From assembly GCA_041586735.1 (NCBI GenBank), contig JBFGZQ010000004.1, positions 163,675 through 227,674 of the forward strand: a stretch of 64,000 nt of DNA, written 5' to 3'. This document shows, in pieces, positions 14,943-24,336 of the stretch; the first letter of the stretch is position 1; every line of letters begins with the position of its first letter. This DNA comes from Motiliproteus sp041586735 (GTDB lineage: Bacteria > Pseudomonadota > Gammaproteobacteria > Pseudomonadales > Balneatricaceae). Position numbers and translations under genes: made by a program. The notes below the pieces were generated by a model, which was not told the DNA's origin, did no database searches, and was given only the letters and a program-made list of their open reading frames with translations.

Positions 14943-15881
14943 TTAACTGGGGGTGATGGCCGATTGATATGCCTCTTGGTTTTCACCGCCCAGGGCCTCC
15001 AGCAGTTCTGGAATTAGCTTGCCCAGGGTTTCGGTTAACAGGTAAAAATCGGCATCGAAGGCGGCTGCCGCATCGGCGGCGCCAGCGTCAGCTGCTTGAT
15101 CCAATAGCGTATCCGCGAATTTTAATCGACGCAGGATCAGGTCCTCGCCAAGAATCATCCGGCAGTGATCGCGCCAGTTCAGTGCCAGTTTGACCGCCAA
15201 TTTACCAGCATCCAGATGCGGGCGTATTTCGTCACCCAGCAGGTCTTGCTGCTTGCAGCGCAGCGTGGCGCCATTCTCGCTGGGGTCTTTGAGTTCGGAT
15301 TCATCGCCTAGCTCGAATCCCATCGGCATCGATTGCTCTTCACGCAACCAGCCGGTCATGATCGAGGTAGGTGCATGGTTAAGAGCGGGGATGCTAACGG
15401 GCAAGGATCCCAGGGTCTGGCGCAGATAGGAGCACAGTTCCTCGGCGCGTTTGGCGCTGCTGGCATCGATGACCAACAGGCCTAGTTTGGGGTCTATATA
15501 AGCATGGGTATGTTGATAGCGGCTGAAGGCCTTGGGGAGCAGGTCGATAATGATCTCGTCCTTAAGCTCATCTTTCTCTTTCTTGCGAACTTTACGATCC
15601 TGTTCGGTCTCGATCAGTTCCACACGTTCATTTAAGAAGTCACGAATGACCGAGGCGGGTAGAATCTTCTCTTCTTTCTGAGCGCAGATCAGCAGGCAGC
15701 CGTTACCGGTATGCACCAGCTGTTCACTGAGTTTCGCCATCGGTGAGGTCCAGCCATAACGGCTCAATTCCTGAGCGCGACAGGGGCCGAAACGGTGCTG
15801 TTCAAGTTGCGTTGCCAGAGTATCGGTATCGAGATCAAACGGCCGGGTGAAACGGTAGAAAACAAGATTTTTAAACCACAT
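14943..15881 (-). CDS. rdgC: Recombination-associated protein RdgC
   Basis: 312 residues from the ATG at 15881 (MWFKNLVFYRF), preferred to the TTG-started longer frame because RdgC proteins begin with this WFKNL motif. RdgC is a ring-shaped DNA-binding dimer that restrains RecA-type recombination. Visible family features are GWTSPM near residue 48, the acidic/basic helix (RKVRKKEKDELKDE) and LPKAFSRYQHTHAYID. The length matches the usual roughly 300 residues. It is expressed alone. Confidence 0.93.
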   Translation of the reverse strand: MWFKNLVFYRFTRPFDLDTDTLATQLEQHRFGPCRAQELSRYGWTSPMAKLSEQLVHTGNGCLLICAQKEEKILPASVIRDFLNERVELIETEQDRKVRKKEKDELKDEIIIDLLPKAFSRYQHTHAYIDPKLGLLVIDASSAKRAEELCSYLRQTLGSLPVSIPALNHAPTSIMTGWLREEQSMPMGFELGDESELKDPSENGATLRCKQQDLLGDEIRPHLDAGKLAVKLALNWRDHCRMILGEDLILRRLKFADTLLDQAADAGAADAAAAFDADFYLLTETLGKLIPELLEALGGENQEAYQSAITPS

Positions 15882-15981
15882 GCAAAATACCAAAATAAAT
15901 CAACAAGTTAAAGTAAATACGCAAAGCTTTCACAAAACTCTACTTTAAATAATCAGATAAAACTTGGGTTCAGGTAGAGCG

Positions 15982-16515
15982 TTAATAAGCGATCAGGCAG
16001 TGTACCGGAATCTCTGCCTCATGTAGCCGGGTTGAGCCTTTTAAAAAGGGTAGGTCGATGATGGCAGCGGCTTCGCTGACCTCCGCGCCTAGTCTTCTGA
16101 TCAGTGTGCTGGCTGCCAGTAAGCTACCGCCGGTGGCAATAAGGTCGTCGATTAACAGCACTTTATCACCCGCACCGCAAACCCCTTTCTGAACCTCAAC
16201 ACAAGCGCTGCCGTATTCTAGCTGGTAGTCCTGAGACAGGGTTTCACCGGGCAGCTTACCGCGCTTGCGAATAAGTATCAGTGGCATGTTGAGTTTATAG
16301 GCGAGCACCGATCCGAGCAGAAAACCGCGGGCATCGAGGGCTGCAATATGGGTGATATCGCTACCCAGGTAGCGCTGGGTAAAGGCGTCAACGACCATAT
16401 GTAGGGCCCTGGCATCTAAAAACAGCGGTGCGATATCACGAAATATAATACCCGGCGCTGGCCAATCGGGAACGGCGCGAATAACTGAGCGGATATGGCA
16501 TTCATCGTAAGACAT
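15982..16515 (-). CDS. apt: Adenine phosphoribosyltransferase
   Basis: 177 residues. Salvages adenine to AMP using PRPP in the cytoplasm. The PRPP-binding motif VLLIDDLIATGGSL and the RGFLLGS and RKRGKLPG segments identify the Apt branch of type I phosphoribosyltransferases. It lies 48 nt downstream of the Anr-type regulator on the same strand; apt is, as I recall, also close to anr in Pseudomonas. Confidence 0.94.
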   Translation of the reverse strand: MSYDECHIRSVIRAVPDWPAPGIIFRDIAPLFLDARALHMVVDAFTQRYLGSDITHIAALDARGFLLGSVLAYKLNMPLILIRKRGKLPGETLSQDYQLEYGSACVEVQKGVCGAGDKVLLIDDLIATGGSLLAASTLIRRLGAEVSEAAAIIDLPFLKGSTRLHEAEIPVHCLIAY

Positions 16516-16563
16516 GGTTATTCCTTAACTGAGAGTTGGATAGGGTCGGGAGGTAGCGCTGAT

Positions 16564-17325
16564 TCAGTCGGCGTTAGTATCGTCAGGGCGGATGTCGCCG
16601 CAAATTAGGCGCAAATCTTCAAGATTTAATACCTCGATCTCTTTGCCTTCGACGCCGATCAGATACTGTTTTTGAAAGCGACTGAAAACACGACTGACGG
16701 TTTCAACAGCCAAGCCGAGATAGTTGCCAATTTCGTTGCGCGACATGGATAGGCGGAATACAGAGGGAGAGTACCCGCGGCGTTTGTAGCGATCTGAGAG
16801 CTTAAGTAAAAAGGTTGCTACGCGCTCTTCGGCGGTTTTTTTACTCAGTAGCAACATCATCTGCTGCTCTTCTCTGATCTCTTTGCCCATCGAGCGGATC
16901 AGTTGACGGCGCAACTCGGGTATCTGGTCAGAGAGGTTGTCAAGTTGTTCGTAGGGGACTTCACAGACTGTGCTGGTTTCAAGTACTTTGGCAGAAATGG
17001 GGTAGTGGCTGGTATCAATCGCGTTGAGTGCGATCAGGTCGCCAGGGAAATAAAATCCGCTAACCTGCTCCTCGCCTTGGTTGGTGACGGTGTAGGTTTT
17101 AATGCTGCCGGCGCGTACTGCAAAGATAGAGGTAAAAGGTTCGCCCTGGTGAAATAGGTAGCTACCCTTCTTCAGCGGTGGGCTTTTTTCGATGATCTGC
17201 TCTAGCTGTTCGGCCTCGTTAGCTTTTAGCGCAAAAGGCAGACATAAGGACAGCTGGCCACATTTGTTACACTTAAATTTATTAGGTGAATGGGCTTTGT
17301 CGACCGAGTGCGTCTTTACGGTCAT
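16564..17325 (-). CDS. anr: Anr/FNR oxygen-sensing transcription regulator
   Basis: 253 residues. Cys19, Cys22, Cys28 and Cys121 match the four [4Fe-4S] ligands of E. coli FNR (20, 23, 29, 122) in spacing. A cyclic-nucleotide-binding-type beta roll follows, then a dimer helix and a helix-turn-helix (SMSRNEIGNYLG) with recognition helix ETVSRVF, the E-x-x-S-R type that reads TTGAT half sites. Low oxygen keeps the cluster intact and the dimer bound to DNA. Neighbours are hemN upstream and the ccoN operon beyond, both classic Anr targets. A paralogue with the same Cys pattern is at 29994. Confidence 0.93.
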   Translation of the reverse strand: MTVKTHSVDKAHSPNKFKCNKCGQLSLCLPFALKANEAEQLEQIIEKSPPLKKGSYLFHQGEPFTSIFAVRAGSIKTYTVTNQGEEQVSGFYFPGDLIALNAIDTSHYPISAKVLETSTVCEVPYEQLDNLSDQIPELRRQLIRSMGKEIREEQQMMLLLSKKTAEERVATFLLKLSDRYKRRGYSPSVFRLSMSRNEIGNYLGLAVETVSRVFSRFQKQYLIGVEGKEIEVLNLEDLRLICGDIRPDDTNAD

Positions 17326-17415
17326 AAATGAGCTTCCTGATGGCGATTTAGAGATATCGACTCAATGGTAATAATTTATTATGACTTATATATCAGCAAG
17401 GTTGACGTTAGCATG

Positions 17416-17438
17416 AGGGCTATCTTCGGGATAGCCCT
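17416..17438. terminator. Stem-loop between hemN and anr
   Basis: AGGGCTATC (17416-17424) pairs with GATAGCCCT (17430-17438) around a 5-base loop. It lies downstream of hemN on the minus strand. There is no T-tract, so it is at best a weak terminator or an mRNA 3' end structure. Confidence 0.4.
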
Positions 17439-17470
17439 GACTCTATTCAGGATGTCGTTAAAGAGTGCAG

Positions 17471-18877
17471 TTAAATAATACGTGAAAAAGTGCGCCCGGC
17501 CTGCTGTTTGGGCATATAAGCATCGAATGTCATACAGATTCTGCGAATTAATAAGCGTCCAGCAGGCGTGACCTCAATACGGCGGCCATTAAAACGGATC
17601 AAGCCATCCTCGCTAAATTGTTGCAGTAGGGGCTGCTCGGCGGCAAAGTAATCGTCAAACTCAATAGCAAACTCGGTCTCAATCACGGCGGGATCGAGCT
17701 GGAAGTGACAGATGAGTTGGTTGATGACGCGGCGTCTGATGCGGTCGTCCAGGCTAAGAATGACGCCTCGCTTGATGGCTTGGGCGCTGTCAGCCCCGAC
17801 CGCCTGGTACAGTTTAAGATCATGCTCGTTTTGGTAATACACGTCGCCGATCTGGCTGATGGCAGAGACCCCCATGGCGACCAGATCGCAGTCACTGTGT
17901 GTGGTATAGCCTTGGAAGTTGCGATGCAGATGGCCTTCACGTTGGGCGATGGCCAGCTCATCATCAGGTTTGGCAAAGTGGTCCATGCCGATGTATTGAT
18001 AGCCCGCATCGATCAGCTGGCCGATAGTATTCTCTAAAATGATGAGTTTGTCGGCTGGCGAGGGTAGATCTTCATCTCTGATATGGGCTTGCGAGCGGAA
18101 CCGGTCGGGCATATGGGCATAGTTGAATACCGACAGGCGGTCGGGGCTGAGCTCGATAATTTTGTCGACGGTGCGGGAGAAACTGTCGATGGTCTGGTGC
18201 GGCAGACCGTAGATCAGATCGACGTTGATCGATTTGAATCCCAGTTCCCGAGCGCTATTGATGATCACCTCTGACAGCTCGATGGGTTGGATGCGGTTGA
18301 CTGCCTCCTGCACTTTCAGCTCGATATCCTGGACACCGAGGCTGATACGATTAAAGCCCAGTTCGCGGATCACTTTCATGCGCTCTGCATCGGCTTCGCG
18401 AGGATCGATCTCAATCGAGTAGTCGCCTTGGTCGTCGTCGCGCAGTTTGAAGTGTTTACGGGTTTCGGCCATCAGCTGGCGCATCTCGTCATCACTGATA
18501 AAGGAGGGTGTGCCACCGCCCCAGTGCAGCTGGTTGACCATGCGGTCATTGGAATAAAGGCCGGAAAGTGTCGCCATCTCTTTGTACAGTTCTGCCAGAT
18601 AAGGCTCCGCGCGCTTCTTGTTGCGGGTGATCATTTTGTTGCAGGCGCAGAAATAACAGACATGGGTGCAGAACGGGATGTGAAAATAGAGCGATAGCGG
18701 CGCGCTGGTATCGGTGGTCCGTTGTCCCGCCTCGATCAGTTGTTGTGGGCTGAGACTTGGATCGAATTGGATCGCTGTCGGGTAGGAGGTGTAGCGCGGG
18801 CCGGACAGATCATAGCGCTGAATAAGGTCCAGATCCCATTTGATTTGAGCATCTTTTACCACGGTAGAGTACACCAT
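17471..18877 (-). CDS. hemN: Oxygen-independent coproporphyrinogen III oxidase
   Basis: 468 residues from the ATG at 18877; the frame extends 13 codons further to an ATG at 18916, and neither has a clear ribosome site. Known homologues begin a few residues before the DLxLIxRYDLSGPRYTSYPTA block, so the shorter start is preferred. A radical SAM enzyme that decarboxylates coproporphyrinogen III to protoporphyrinogen IX without oxygen: the CxxxCxxC cluster motif is seen in PFCTHVCYFCACN, followed by HWGGGTPSF. It lies between anr and ccoN, as expected for anaerobic and micro-aerobic haem supply. Confidence 0.94.
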   Translation of the reverse strand: MVYSTVVKDAQIKWDLDLIQRYDLSGPRYTSYPTAIQFDPSLSPQQLIEAGQRTTDTSAPLSLYFHIPFCTHVCYFCACNKMITRNKKRAEPYLAELYKEMATLSGLYSNDRMVNQLHWGGGTPSFISDDEMRQLMAETRKHFKLRDDDQGDYSIEIDPREADAERMKVIRELGFNRISLGVQDIELKVQEAVNRIQPIELSEVIINSARELGFKSINVDLIYGLPHQTIDSFSRTVDKIIELSPDRLSVFNYAHMPDRFRSQAHIRDEDLPSPADKLIILENTIGQLIDAGYQYIGMDHFAKPDDELAIAQREGHLHRNFQGYTTHSDCDLVAMGVSAISQIGDVYYQNEHDLKLYQAVGADSAQAIKRGVILSLDDRIRRRVINQLICHFQLDPAVIETEFAIEFDDYFAAEQPLLQQFSEDGLIRFNGRRIEVTPAGRLLIRRICMTFDAYMPKQQAGRTFSRII

Positions 18878-18947
18878 TAGGAAAGTTACAGAATCAGCCA
18901 TTAAGGCGGTAGTCATTAATTAGAACACACTGGCCAACAGGTTGCAG

Positions 18948-18973
18948 TACTGTACTGACATACTGTACTGACT
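18948..18973. repeat. 13-bp tandem duplication upstream of hemN
   Basis: TACTGTACTGACA is followed directly by TACTGTACTGACT, one mismatch. It lies about 30-100 nt upstream of hemN, depending on the start used, where copy number could alter promoter spacing. Confidence 0.85.
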
Positions 18974-19248
18974 TAGTTGTGATAGATAAGCCGAAGGGCA
19001 GGGCTAGGTGCGTACGGTTTTGAGTAAGCCGCTATAGTTAAGCGGAGGAGGCGGTATCCTGCTGATCTGGAGGTAACGCATGGCTTTGGGTCGGGTGTGT
19101 TAGGGTGCAAGAGGCGGTTTTGGTCATGATTTAGTATAGGTTTCGACCGCTGTTGGGGCGGATGGTGAAGGCTTAAACTATAGTTAACTCAAGTGGTTGT
19201 AGATTGGCTTATGGGCTGGAGGGTTTTGCTCTGGTGCTGTGAAGCAGG

Positions 19249-19291
19249 TTGACAATTGTCACGAAAAGCGTTTTTATGGCTGCCGTAAAAT
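19249..19291 (+). promoter_or_regulatory. Anr/FNR box and -10 element of the ccoN operon
   Basis: TTGACAATTGTCAC (19249-19262) matches the TTGAT-N4-ATCAA consensus except for T to C changes in the half sites and the final base. TAAAAT at 19286-19291 would be the -10 hexamer, placing the start site near 19298. The box centre is then about 42 nt upstream, the class II spacing for FNR activation. Confidence 0.7.
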
Positions 19292-19350
19292 CAGGGCCTC
19301 ATCAGGTTTTTACATCATAATATATAGTCTAACCCAAGAAGGGGGGGTTC

Positions 19351-20787
19351 ATGGACGCCAGAGCAGAGCAGAAGTATGACCTTGGGGTCGTACGCTGGTT
19401 CGCCGTTATGGCTGTTGTCTATCTGGTGGTAGGCGCATCCGCCGGGGTATATATCGCCTCGGAATTGGCTTGGCCGGTACTTAATTTTGATATTCCACAG
19501 TTAAGCTTTGGGCGTTTACGTCCGCTACATACCAATGCGGTGATTTTCGCCTTCGGTGGCTGTGTGTTGATGGCGAGTGCTTTCTACTCGGTACAGCGTA
19601 CCTGTGGGGTGCGCTTATGGAGTGAAAAACTGGCGTGGTTTACCTTCTGGGGTTGGAACCTGATTATTGTCAGTGCGGTTATTACCTTGCCAATGGGGCT
19701 GACTCAGGGTAAGGAGTACGCCGAATTGGAATGGCCTATAGATATCGCCATTGCAATCGTTTGGCTGAGCTATACGTTCAATTTTATCATGACCATCGCG
19801 ATTCGCAAGAGTTCACACATCTATGTGTCGAACTGGTTCTTCCTGTCGATGATGATCATGATTACCTACCTGCACGTCGTTAACAGCCTGGCGATTCCCG
19901 TGGGGCTGTTTAAGTCCTACTCGATCTTCTCCGGGGTGCAGGATGCGATGATTCAGTGGTGGTGGGGGCATAACGCGGTAGGCTTTTATCTCACCGCTGG
20001 CTTCCTTGGCATCATGTATTATTTTGTTCCTAAGCAGGCCAATCGCCCTGTGTACTCTTATCGTTTGTCAGTCATTCACTTCTGGGCGTTGAGCTTCGGC
20101 TACGTTTGGTTGGGAGCGCACCATCTGCAATACACTGCATTACCAGACTGGACCGGTTCCGTGGGTGCTGCGGTATCACTGGGGATGATTATTCCGTCCT
20201 GGGGTGGGGCTATCAATGGCATGATGACCCTTTCCGGGGCTTGGGATAAGTTGCGCACCGACTATACGCTGCGATTCCTGATTATGTCGCTGGCGTTTTA
20301 TGCGATGTCGACCTTCGAAGGTCCGGTGATGTCGATCAAGACCGTTAACGCCCTGTCGCATTACACCGACTGGACTATCGGTCATGTGCACTCGGGTGCG
20401 CTGGGTTGGGTGGCGATGGTGGGCGCAGGAGCCCTGTATCACCTGGTAACCCGCTGCTTCCATACCGAAATGTGGTCGACACGGTTAATTAATATCCATT
20501 TCTGGTTGTTCACTATAGGTACCGTGGTTTATATCGTAGCGATGTGGGTCTCGGGCATCATGCAGGGGCTGATGTGGCGTGCCTATGATGATTACGGCAC
20601 CCTGGTGTATACCTTTGCCGAGTCGGTTGAGGCGATGCACCCGTACTACGCCATGCGCGCAATCGGCGGAGCGATCTTCCTGACCGGTGCCATTCTTATG
20701 CTCTTTAACGTGCTGATGACAGTTCGTAAATCTGTCGCAGAGGGTAAGGTTGAGCAGGCTCGTACCACCGTGTTAGCCAGCGCTTAA
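19351..20787 (+). CDS. ccoN: cbb3-type cytochrome c oxidase subunit I
   Basis: 478 residues with about twelve membrane segments. The catalytic subunit carries haem b and the b3-CuB centre and reduces oxygen to water while pumping protons. Family landmarks include RPLHTNAVIFAFGG near residue 62 (a low-spin haem His), WWWGHNAVGFYLTAG (CuB His region), GAHHLQYTALPDW and WTIGHVHSGALGW. A GA-rich ribosome site (AAGAAGGGGG) precedes the ATG. First gene of ccoNOQP, with an Anr box upstream. Confidence 0.97.
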   Translation: MDARAEQKYDLGVVRWFAVMAVVYLVVGASAGVYIASELAWPVLNFDIPQLSFGRLRPLHTNAVIFAFGGCVLMASAFYSVQRTCGVRLWSEKLAWFTFWGWNLIIVSAVITLPMGLTQGKEYAELEWPIDIAIAIVWLSYTFNFIMTIAIRKSSHIYVSNWFFLSMMIMITYLHVVNSLAIPVGLFKSYSIFSGVQDAMIQWWWGHNAVGFYLTAGFLGIMYYFVPKQANRPVYSYRLSVIHFWALSFGYVWLGAHHLQYTALPDWTGSVGAAVSLGMIIPSWGGAINGMMTLSGAWDKLRTDYTLRFLIMSLAFYAMSTFEGPVMSIKTVNALSHYTDWTIGHVHSGALGWVAMVGAGALYHLVTRCFHTEMWSTRLINIHFWLFTIGTVVYIVAMWVSGIMQGLMWRAYDDYGTLVYTFAESVEAMHPYYAMRAIGGAIFLTGAILMLFNVLMTVRKSVAEGKVEQARTTVLASA

Positions 20788-20801
20788 GGGAGAATCGGAC
20801 C

Positions 20802-21518
20802 ATGGCAGAACATCAAAAACCCAAAAGCCTCCAGGAAAAAATGGAGGTTAATATCTGGGCACTGATACTCGGTGTTGCAATAGTGCTTTCAATCGGCGGT
20901 CTAGTTGAGATTGTCCCGCTGTTTGTTATCGATAAGACGATGGAGCACAAGAGCACTGCGCCAGAGATCGTCTGGCAGCGTGAGGCGGGTGTCGCTCTGA
21001 GTGACTGGAAAACAGGCGATGGTATTCGTCCCTATACCGGTCTTGAGCTGGCGGGGCGCGATGTCTATATTCGCGAAGGCTGCTATCTGTGTCACTCGCA
21101 GATGATTCGTCCGTTTCGGGATGAAAAGGAGCGTTATGGACACTACTCTCTGGCTTCAGAATCGATGTACGACCATCCGTTTCAGTGGGGATCTAAGCGG
21201 ACCGGTCCTGACTTGGCGCGTGTAGGCGGCAAGTACTCCGACGAGTGGCAGCGTATCCATCTGCGTGCACCGCGCTCGGTAGTCCCTGAGTCGGTGATGC
21301 CTAACTACCCCTGGCTGCAGCATGCTCCGCTTGATGGTGAACGGGTCGCTAAGCACATGACCGGTATGCGTACTGTTGGGGTGCCTTATACCGATGCTGA
21401 TATAGCCGAGGCGCCCGCAACGGTTGCAGGCAAGAACGAAGAGGATGCGGTCGTGGCGTTCCTTCAGGTGCTGGGCACTATGGCTAAACTGGATGACAAC
21501 AAAGTTTACCGTGAATAG
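20802..21518 (+). CDS. ccoO: cbb3-type cytochrome c oxidase subunit II (monohaem cytochrome c)
   Basis: 238 residues. One N-terminal membrane anchor (about 18-42) and a periplasmic cytochrome c domain with the haem motif CYLCH at 94-98. Met-containing segments (VMPNYPW) supply the distal ligand. At 238 residues it is somewhat longer than the roughly 200 typical of Pseudomonas CcoO. It starts 14 nt after ccoN, and its stop overlaps the probable ccoQ start. Confidence 0.96.
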   Translation: MAEHQKPKSLQEKMEVNIWALILGVAIVLSIGGLVEIVPLFVIDKTMEHKSTAPEIVWQREAGVALSDWKTGDGIRPYTGLELAGRDVYIREGCYLCHSQMIRPFRDEKERYGHYSLASESMYDHPFQWGSKRTGPDLARVGGKYSDEWQRIHLRAPRSVVPESVMPNYPWLQHAPLDGERVAKHMTGMRTVGVPYTDADIAEAPATVAGKNEEDAVVAFLQVLGTMAKLDDNKVYRE

Positions 21519-21723
21519 TTTGCAAGCGTATTTCAGCACGGATTGGGCGGCGATGACCGCAAGTGATTGGGTCGGAATGATTCTGACCCTGGTCATCTTC
21601 GTCCTCATGGTAATAGCTTATGTCTATGCTTACCGACCCAAAAACAAGGAGAAACTCGAAGCGAGAAAATACCTCCTTGACGACGGCGAGCAGCTTGATA
21701 GCGGAGATAAAAATGGCGGATGA
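21511..21723 (+). CDS. ccoQ: cbb3-type oxidase subunit CcoQ
   Basis: About 70 residues with one membrane helix (ILTLVIFVLMVIAYVYAY) followed by a charged tail RPKNKEKLEARKYLLDD, typical of CcoQ, a small subunit that stabilises the oxidase. The start is uncertain: GTG at 21511 overlaps the ccoO stop (GTGAATAG) and would be coupled, while ATG at 21553 would give 56 residues, nearer the usual size. Its stop overlaps the ccoP start by 11 nt. Confidence 0.88.
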   Translation: MNSLQAYFSTDWAAMTASDWVGMILTLVIFVLMVIAYVYAYRPKNKEKLEARKYLLDDGEQLDSGDKNGG

Positions 21724-22573
21724 AAAAAATCCATTCCCGGGTGAAAATAATACCGGGCATATCTGGGACGACAATATTCGGGAGATGGCAAACCCGATCC
21801 CACGCTGGTGGATGATCGGTTTTTGGCTCTCTATTGCCTGGTTTGTAGGATACGGAATTCTCTATCCGTTTATTCCATTGGCTGATGGCAACACCAAGGG
21901 GATCCTTGGTTGGACCATGATGGGTGAATATCAGCAAGATTTGGCTAAAGTTGACGCGGTGCGTGCGCCGTTCGAAACTCAGATACAGTCGATGAGCGTG
22001 GCAGAAATTCTGGCTGATGACGGCTTAAGTGGCTATGCCGTCGCCTCGGCTCGCGTGCTGTTCGGTGATTACTGTGCGGGTTGTCATGGAGCTGGTGGTC
22101 AAGGCGGTCCGGGCTTCCCTGTACTGGCTGACGATGATTGGTTGTATGGCGGCAGTATCGAGACGATTCTGCAGACTATCACCAATGGTCGTCGTGGGAT
22201 GATGATTGCCCATGGCAGTATGCTTTCGGCAGCAGAGATCAATACCCTGGCACAGTATACGGTTGATCTGAGTCAGGGTGAGACTGCTGATGCGGGCGCC
22301 CAGCTATACCGTGATAAGGGTTGTTTTGGCTGTCATGGCGCAGACGGTAAAGGATTGCAGGTCCTAGGTTCCGTCAATCTAACCGATGCCGTCTGGCGGT
22401 TTAACGAAGTCGATAAGCTGGCCAGCGCGGTGCGGACTATTACTCACGGTGTTAATGATGTTCGAGATCCTGATACGCGCACCGCTGAGATGCCGGCCTT
22501 TGGTCAGCGTTTAAGTGAGAATGAACTGAAGAAGCTCGCTATCTACGCTTACAAGTTAGGCGGTGGTCAGTAA
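21713..22573 (+). CDS. ccoP: cbb3-type cytochrome c oxidase subunit III (dihaem cytochrome c)
   Basis: 286 residues from the ATG at 21713 (MADEKNPFPGENNTGHIWDD, a characteristic CcoP start). One membrane helix (about 33-56), then two cytochrome c domains with CAGCH at 121-125 and CFGCH at 204-208. It accepts electrons from soluble cytochrome c and passes them to CcoO. It is the last structural subunit gene; a strong terminator follows at 22673. Confidence 0.96.
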   Translation: MADEKNPFPGENNTGHIWDDNIREMANPIPRWWMIGFWLSIAWFVGYGILYPFIPLADGNTKGILGWTMMGEYQQDLAKVDAVRAPFETQIQSMSVAEILADDGLSGYAVASARVLFGDYCAGCHGAGGQGGPGFPVLADDDWLYGGSIETILQTITNGRRGMMIAHGSMLSAAEINTLAQYTVDLSQGETADAGAQLYRDKGCFGCHGADGKGLQVLGSVNLTDAVWRFNEVDKLASAVRTITHGVNDVRDPDTRTAEMPAFGQRLSENELKKLAIYAYKLGGGQ

Positions 22574-22586
22574 CGGCAGCTGCCCT

Positions 22587-22610
22587 GTAGTCGCTGTAGC
22601 CGCTGTAGCT
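22587..22610. repeat. 9-bp imperfect tandem repeat after ccoP
   Basis: GTAGTCGCT, GTAGCCGCT and a partial GTAGCT lie head to tail just after the ccoP stop. A short duplication of no evident function. Confidence 0.7.
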
Positions 22611-22672
22611 AAGGGTTGAGACGCGCGGCGAATTGTTCCCCGAGCAATATTTAAGCGCTCAGGCTGAGTAAT

Positions 22673-22697
22673 AAAAAGGGGCTTAGCCCCTTTTTTT
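22673..22697 (+). terminator. Rho-independent terminator of ccoNOQP
   Basis: GGGGC-TTA-GCCCC stem preceded by five A and followed by seven T. It separates the structural operon from the assembly operon. Confidence 0.9.
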
Positions 22698-22857
22698 GTT
22701 GGCCTATATTTTCATCACGCCGCTCTGGGTGTTGAGTGTTACTACAATGGCAAACATATTGTTTATTAGTGAGTCCTTATGTTTAAAAGACTGATAGTCT
22801 TGGTGGCTACAAGAGGTCGGTTCAGAAACCGGACTCTTGATTGGCAGGAGGTTTGTG

Positions 22858-24288
22858 GTGAACGACCAGAGTAATCAAATCCCCGTCACTGTCGTAGATG
22901 ATCTCTACGCTGAATCGGGTCACTGGCATGTTAATACCGGTGAAGAGACCATTCACGCCAAGCGCATGCCGGGGAAGTGGCGTTCGTTAAAGTGGTGGGC
23001 GAACAGTTTTTGGCTGGTATTCTTTTTGGGTCCCTTTCTACGCTGGGACGACCGCCAAGCGGTGCTCTTTGATATCCCTAATCGTCAGTTCCATATCTTT
23101 GGCGCCACTATCCTGCCTCAGGATTTCTGGATGCTGGCGTTACTGCTGCTGTTTTTCGCCATTCTGCTGGCGGTAGTCACGGCGGTTGCGGGACGGGTGT
23201 GGTGTGGCTTTTTTTGCTTCCAGACGGTCTGGACCGATCTGTACACCTGGATTGAAGAAAAACTAGAGGGCAACCCGCAAAAGAGACGCAAGTTAGAGCA
23301 GGCGCCTTGGGATTTTAGCAAGGTTAAAAATAAGGCTATTAAGCATAGTTTATGGTTGGTTATTGCCCTCGTCACCGGTATTAGCTTTGTTGCCTGGTTC
23401 ATTGATATTTTTGTCCTGCTAGACGGGCTGTGGCACTTTGAACTCGGTTTTGCGGCGACACTCAGCATCAGCTTGTTTGTTGTGGGTACCTATGTACTCG
23501 CCGGTTTTATGCGTGAGCAAACCTGTCTGTGGTTGTGCCCCTATGCGCGTATTCAGGGGGTCATGGTTGACGATAGCACAGTACTGCCGACCTATGATTT
23601 CAAGCGCGGCGAGCCACGTGGTCGGTTAAAAAAAGACCAGAGTGAATCCGAGCGCAGTAGCGGCGACTGTATTGATTGCAACCAGTGTGTAGCGGTCTGT
23701 CCTACCGGCGTCGACATCCGTCAGGGTCAACAAGAGGGCTGTATAACCTGTGCGCTGTGCATCGATGCCTGTGATGCGGTGATGGAGAAGGTGGGGCGCC
23801 CCAAGGGGTTGATTCGCTATGAATCACTCGAAGGCTTGGAACAGGGCGTCAGTTCGTCAATCGTCAAGCGTCCTCGAGTCTGGGTGTATGCCTTTATTTT
23901 GCTAGGGGCACTGAGCGGGATTGTTTATGGGTTGAGTACTCTGGATGCGATCGAGCTAAAAGTGATTCATGAGCGCCAGCCTCTTTTCGTGCTCCAGAGT
24001 GATGGGTCTATCCAGAATAAATACACCCTCAAAGTACTGAATAAGATGAACCAGGATGTGCGGATTCAGGTCGCTATTGAGGGCCCTGCGGGAGCGCTGT
24101 TGGTCGGTGCTGAGGACGGTTTTGATGCCCGCCATGGTAATGTGACCGCACGGACGGTCTTTGTTCGGGTTCCGGCTGCGTCACTGTTAAAACCCTCGCT
24201 GCCGATCATCTTTACGATCACGACCTCGGCCGAAGCGCAGGCGTTTAGCGGGGTGCGCAGTAGTGTCTTTATGAGTCCGTCTCGATGA
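22858..24288 (+). CDS. ccoG: cbb3 oxidase assembly ferredoxin-like protein CcoG (FixG/RdxA)
   Basis: 476 residues. Start: GTG at 22858 is chosen because AGGAGG lies at 22846-22851 with six bases between; the longer frame begins with TTG. Several membrane helices precede a double [4Fe-4S] ferredoxin module (CIDCNQCVAVCP and CITCALCIDACD) and a C-terminal Ig-like periplasmic domain. The membrane part has the conserved WCGFFCFQTVW and CLWLCPYARIQ segments. CcoG is a cupric reductase that helps load CuB. First gene of the ccoGHIS assembly unit. Confidence 0.95.
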   Translation: MNDQSNQIPVTVVDDLYAESGHWHVNTGEETIHAKRMPGKWRSLKWWANSFWLVFFLGPFLRWDDRQAVLFDIPNRQFHIFGATILPQDFWMLALLLLFFAILLAVVTAVAGRVWCGFFCFQTVWTDLYTWIEEKLEGNPQKRRKLEQAPWDFSKVKNKAIKHSLWLVIALVTGISFVAWFIDIFVLLDGLWHFELGFAATLSISLFVVGTYVLAGFMREQTCLWLCPYARIQGVMVDDSTVLPTYDFKRGEPRGRLKKDQSESERSSGDCIDCNQCVAVCPTGVDIRQGQQEGCITCALCIDACDAVMEKVGRPKGLIRYESLEGLEQGVSSSIVKRPRVWVYAFILLGALSGIVYGLSTLDAIELKVIHERQPLFVLQSDGSIQNKYTLKVLNKMNQDVRIQVAIEGPAGALLVGAEDGFDARHGNVTARTVFVRVPAASLLKPSLPIIFTITTSAEAQAFSGVRSSVFMSPSR

Positions 24289-24336
24289 ACGCTGTCCCGC
24301 GTAGTGATTTTATCTTTCGCAGTTAGAGTGCTTTGT

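Larger units (their letters stand above)
18878..19350. other. Divergent hemN-ccoN intergenic region
   Basis: About 470 nt. It carries a 13-bp tandem duplication near hemN (18948-18973) and an Anr box with a -10 element near ccoN (19249-19291). I found no second Anr-like palindrome close to hemN. The middle has no recognisable gene. Confidence 0.6.
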
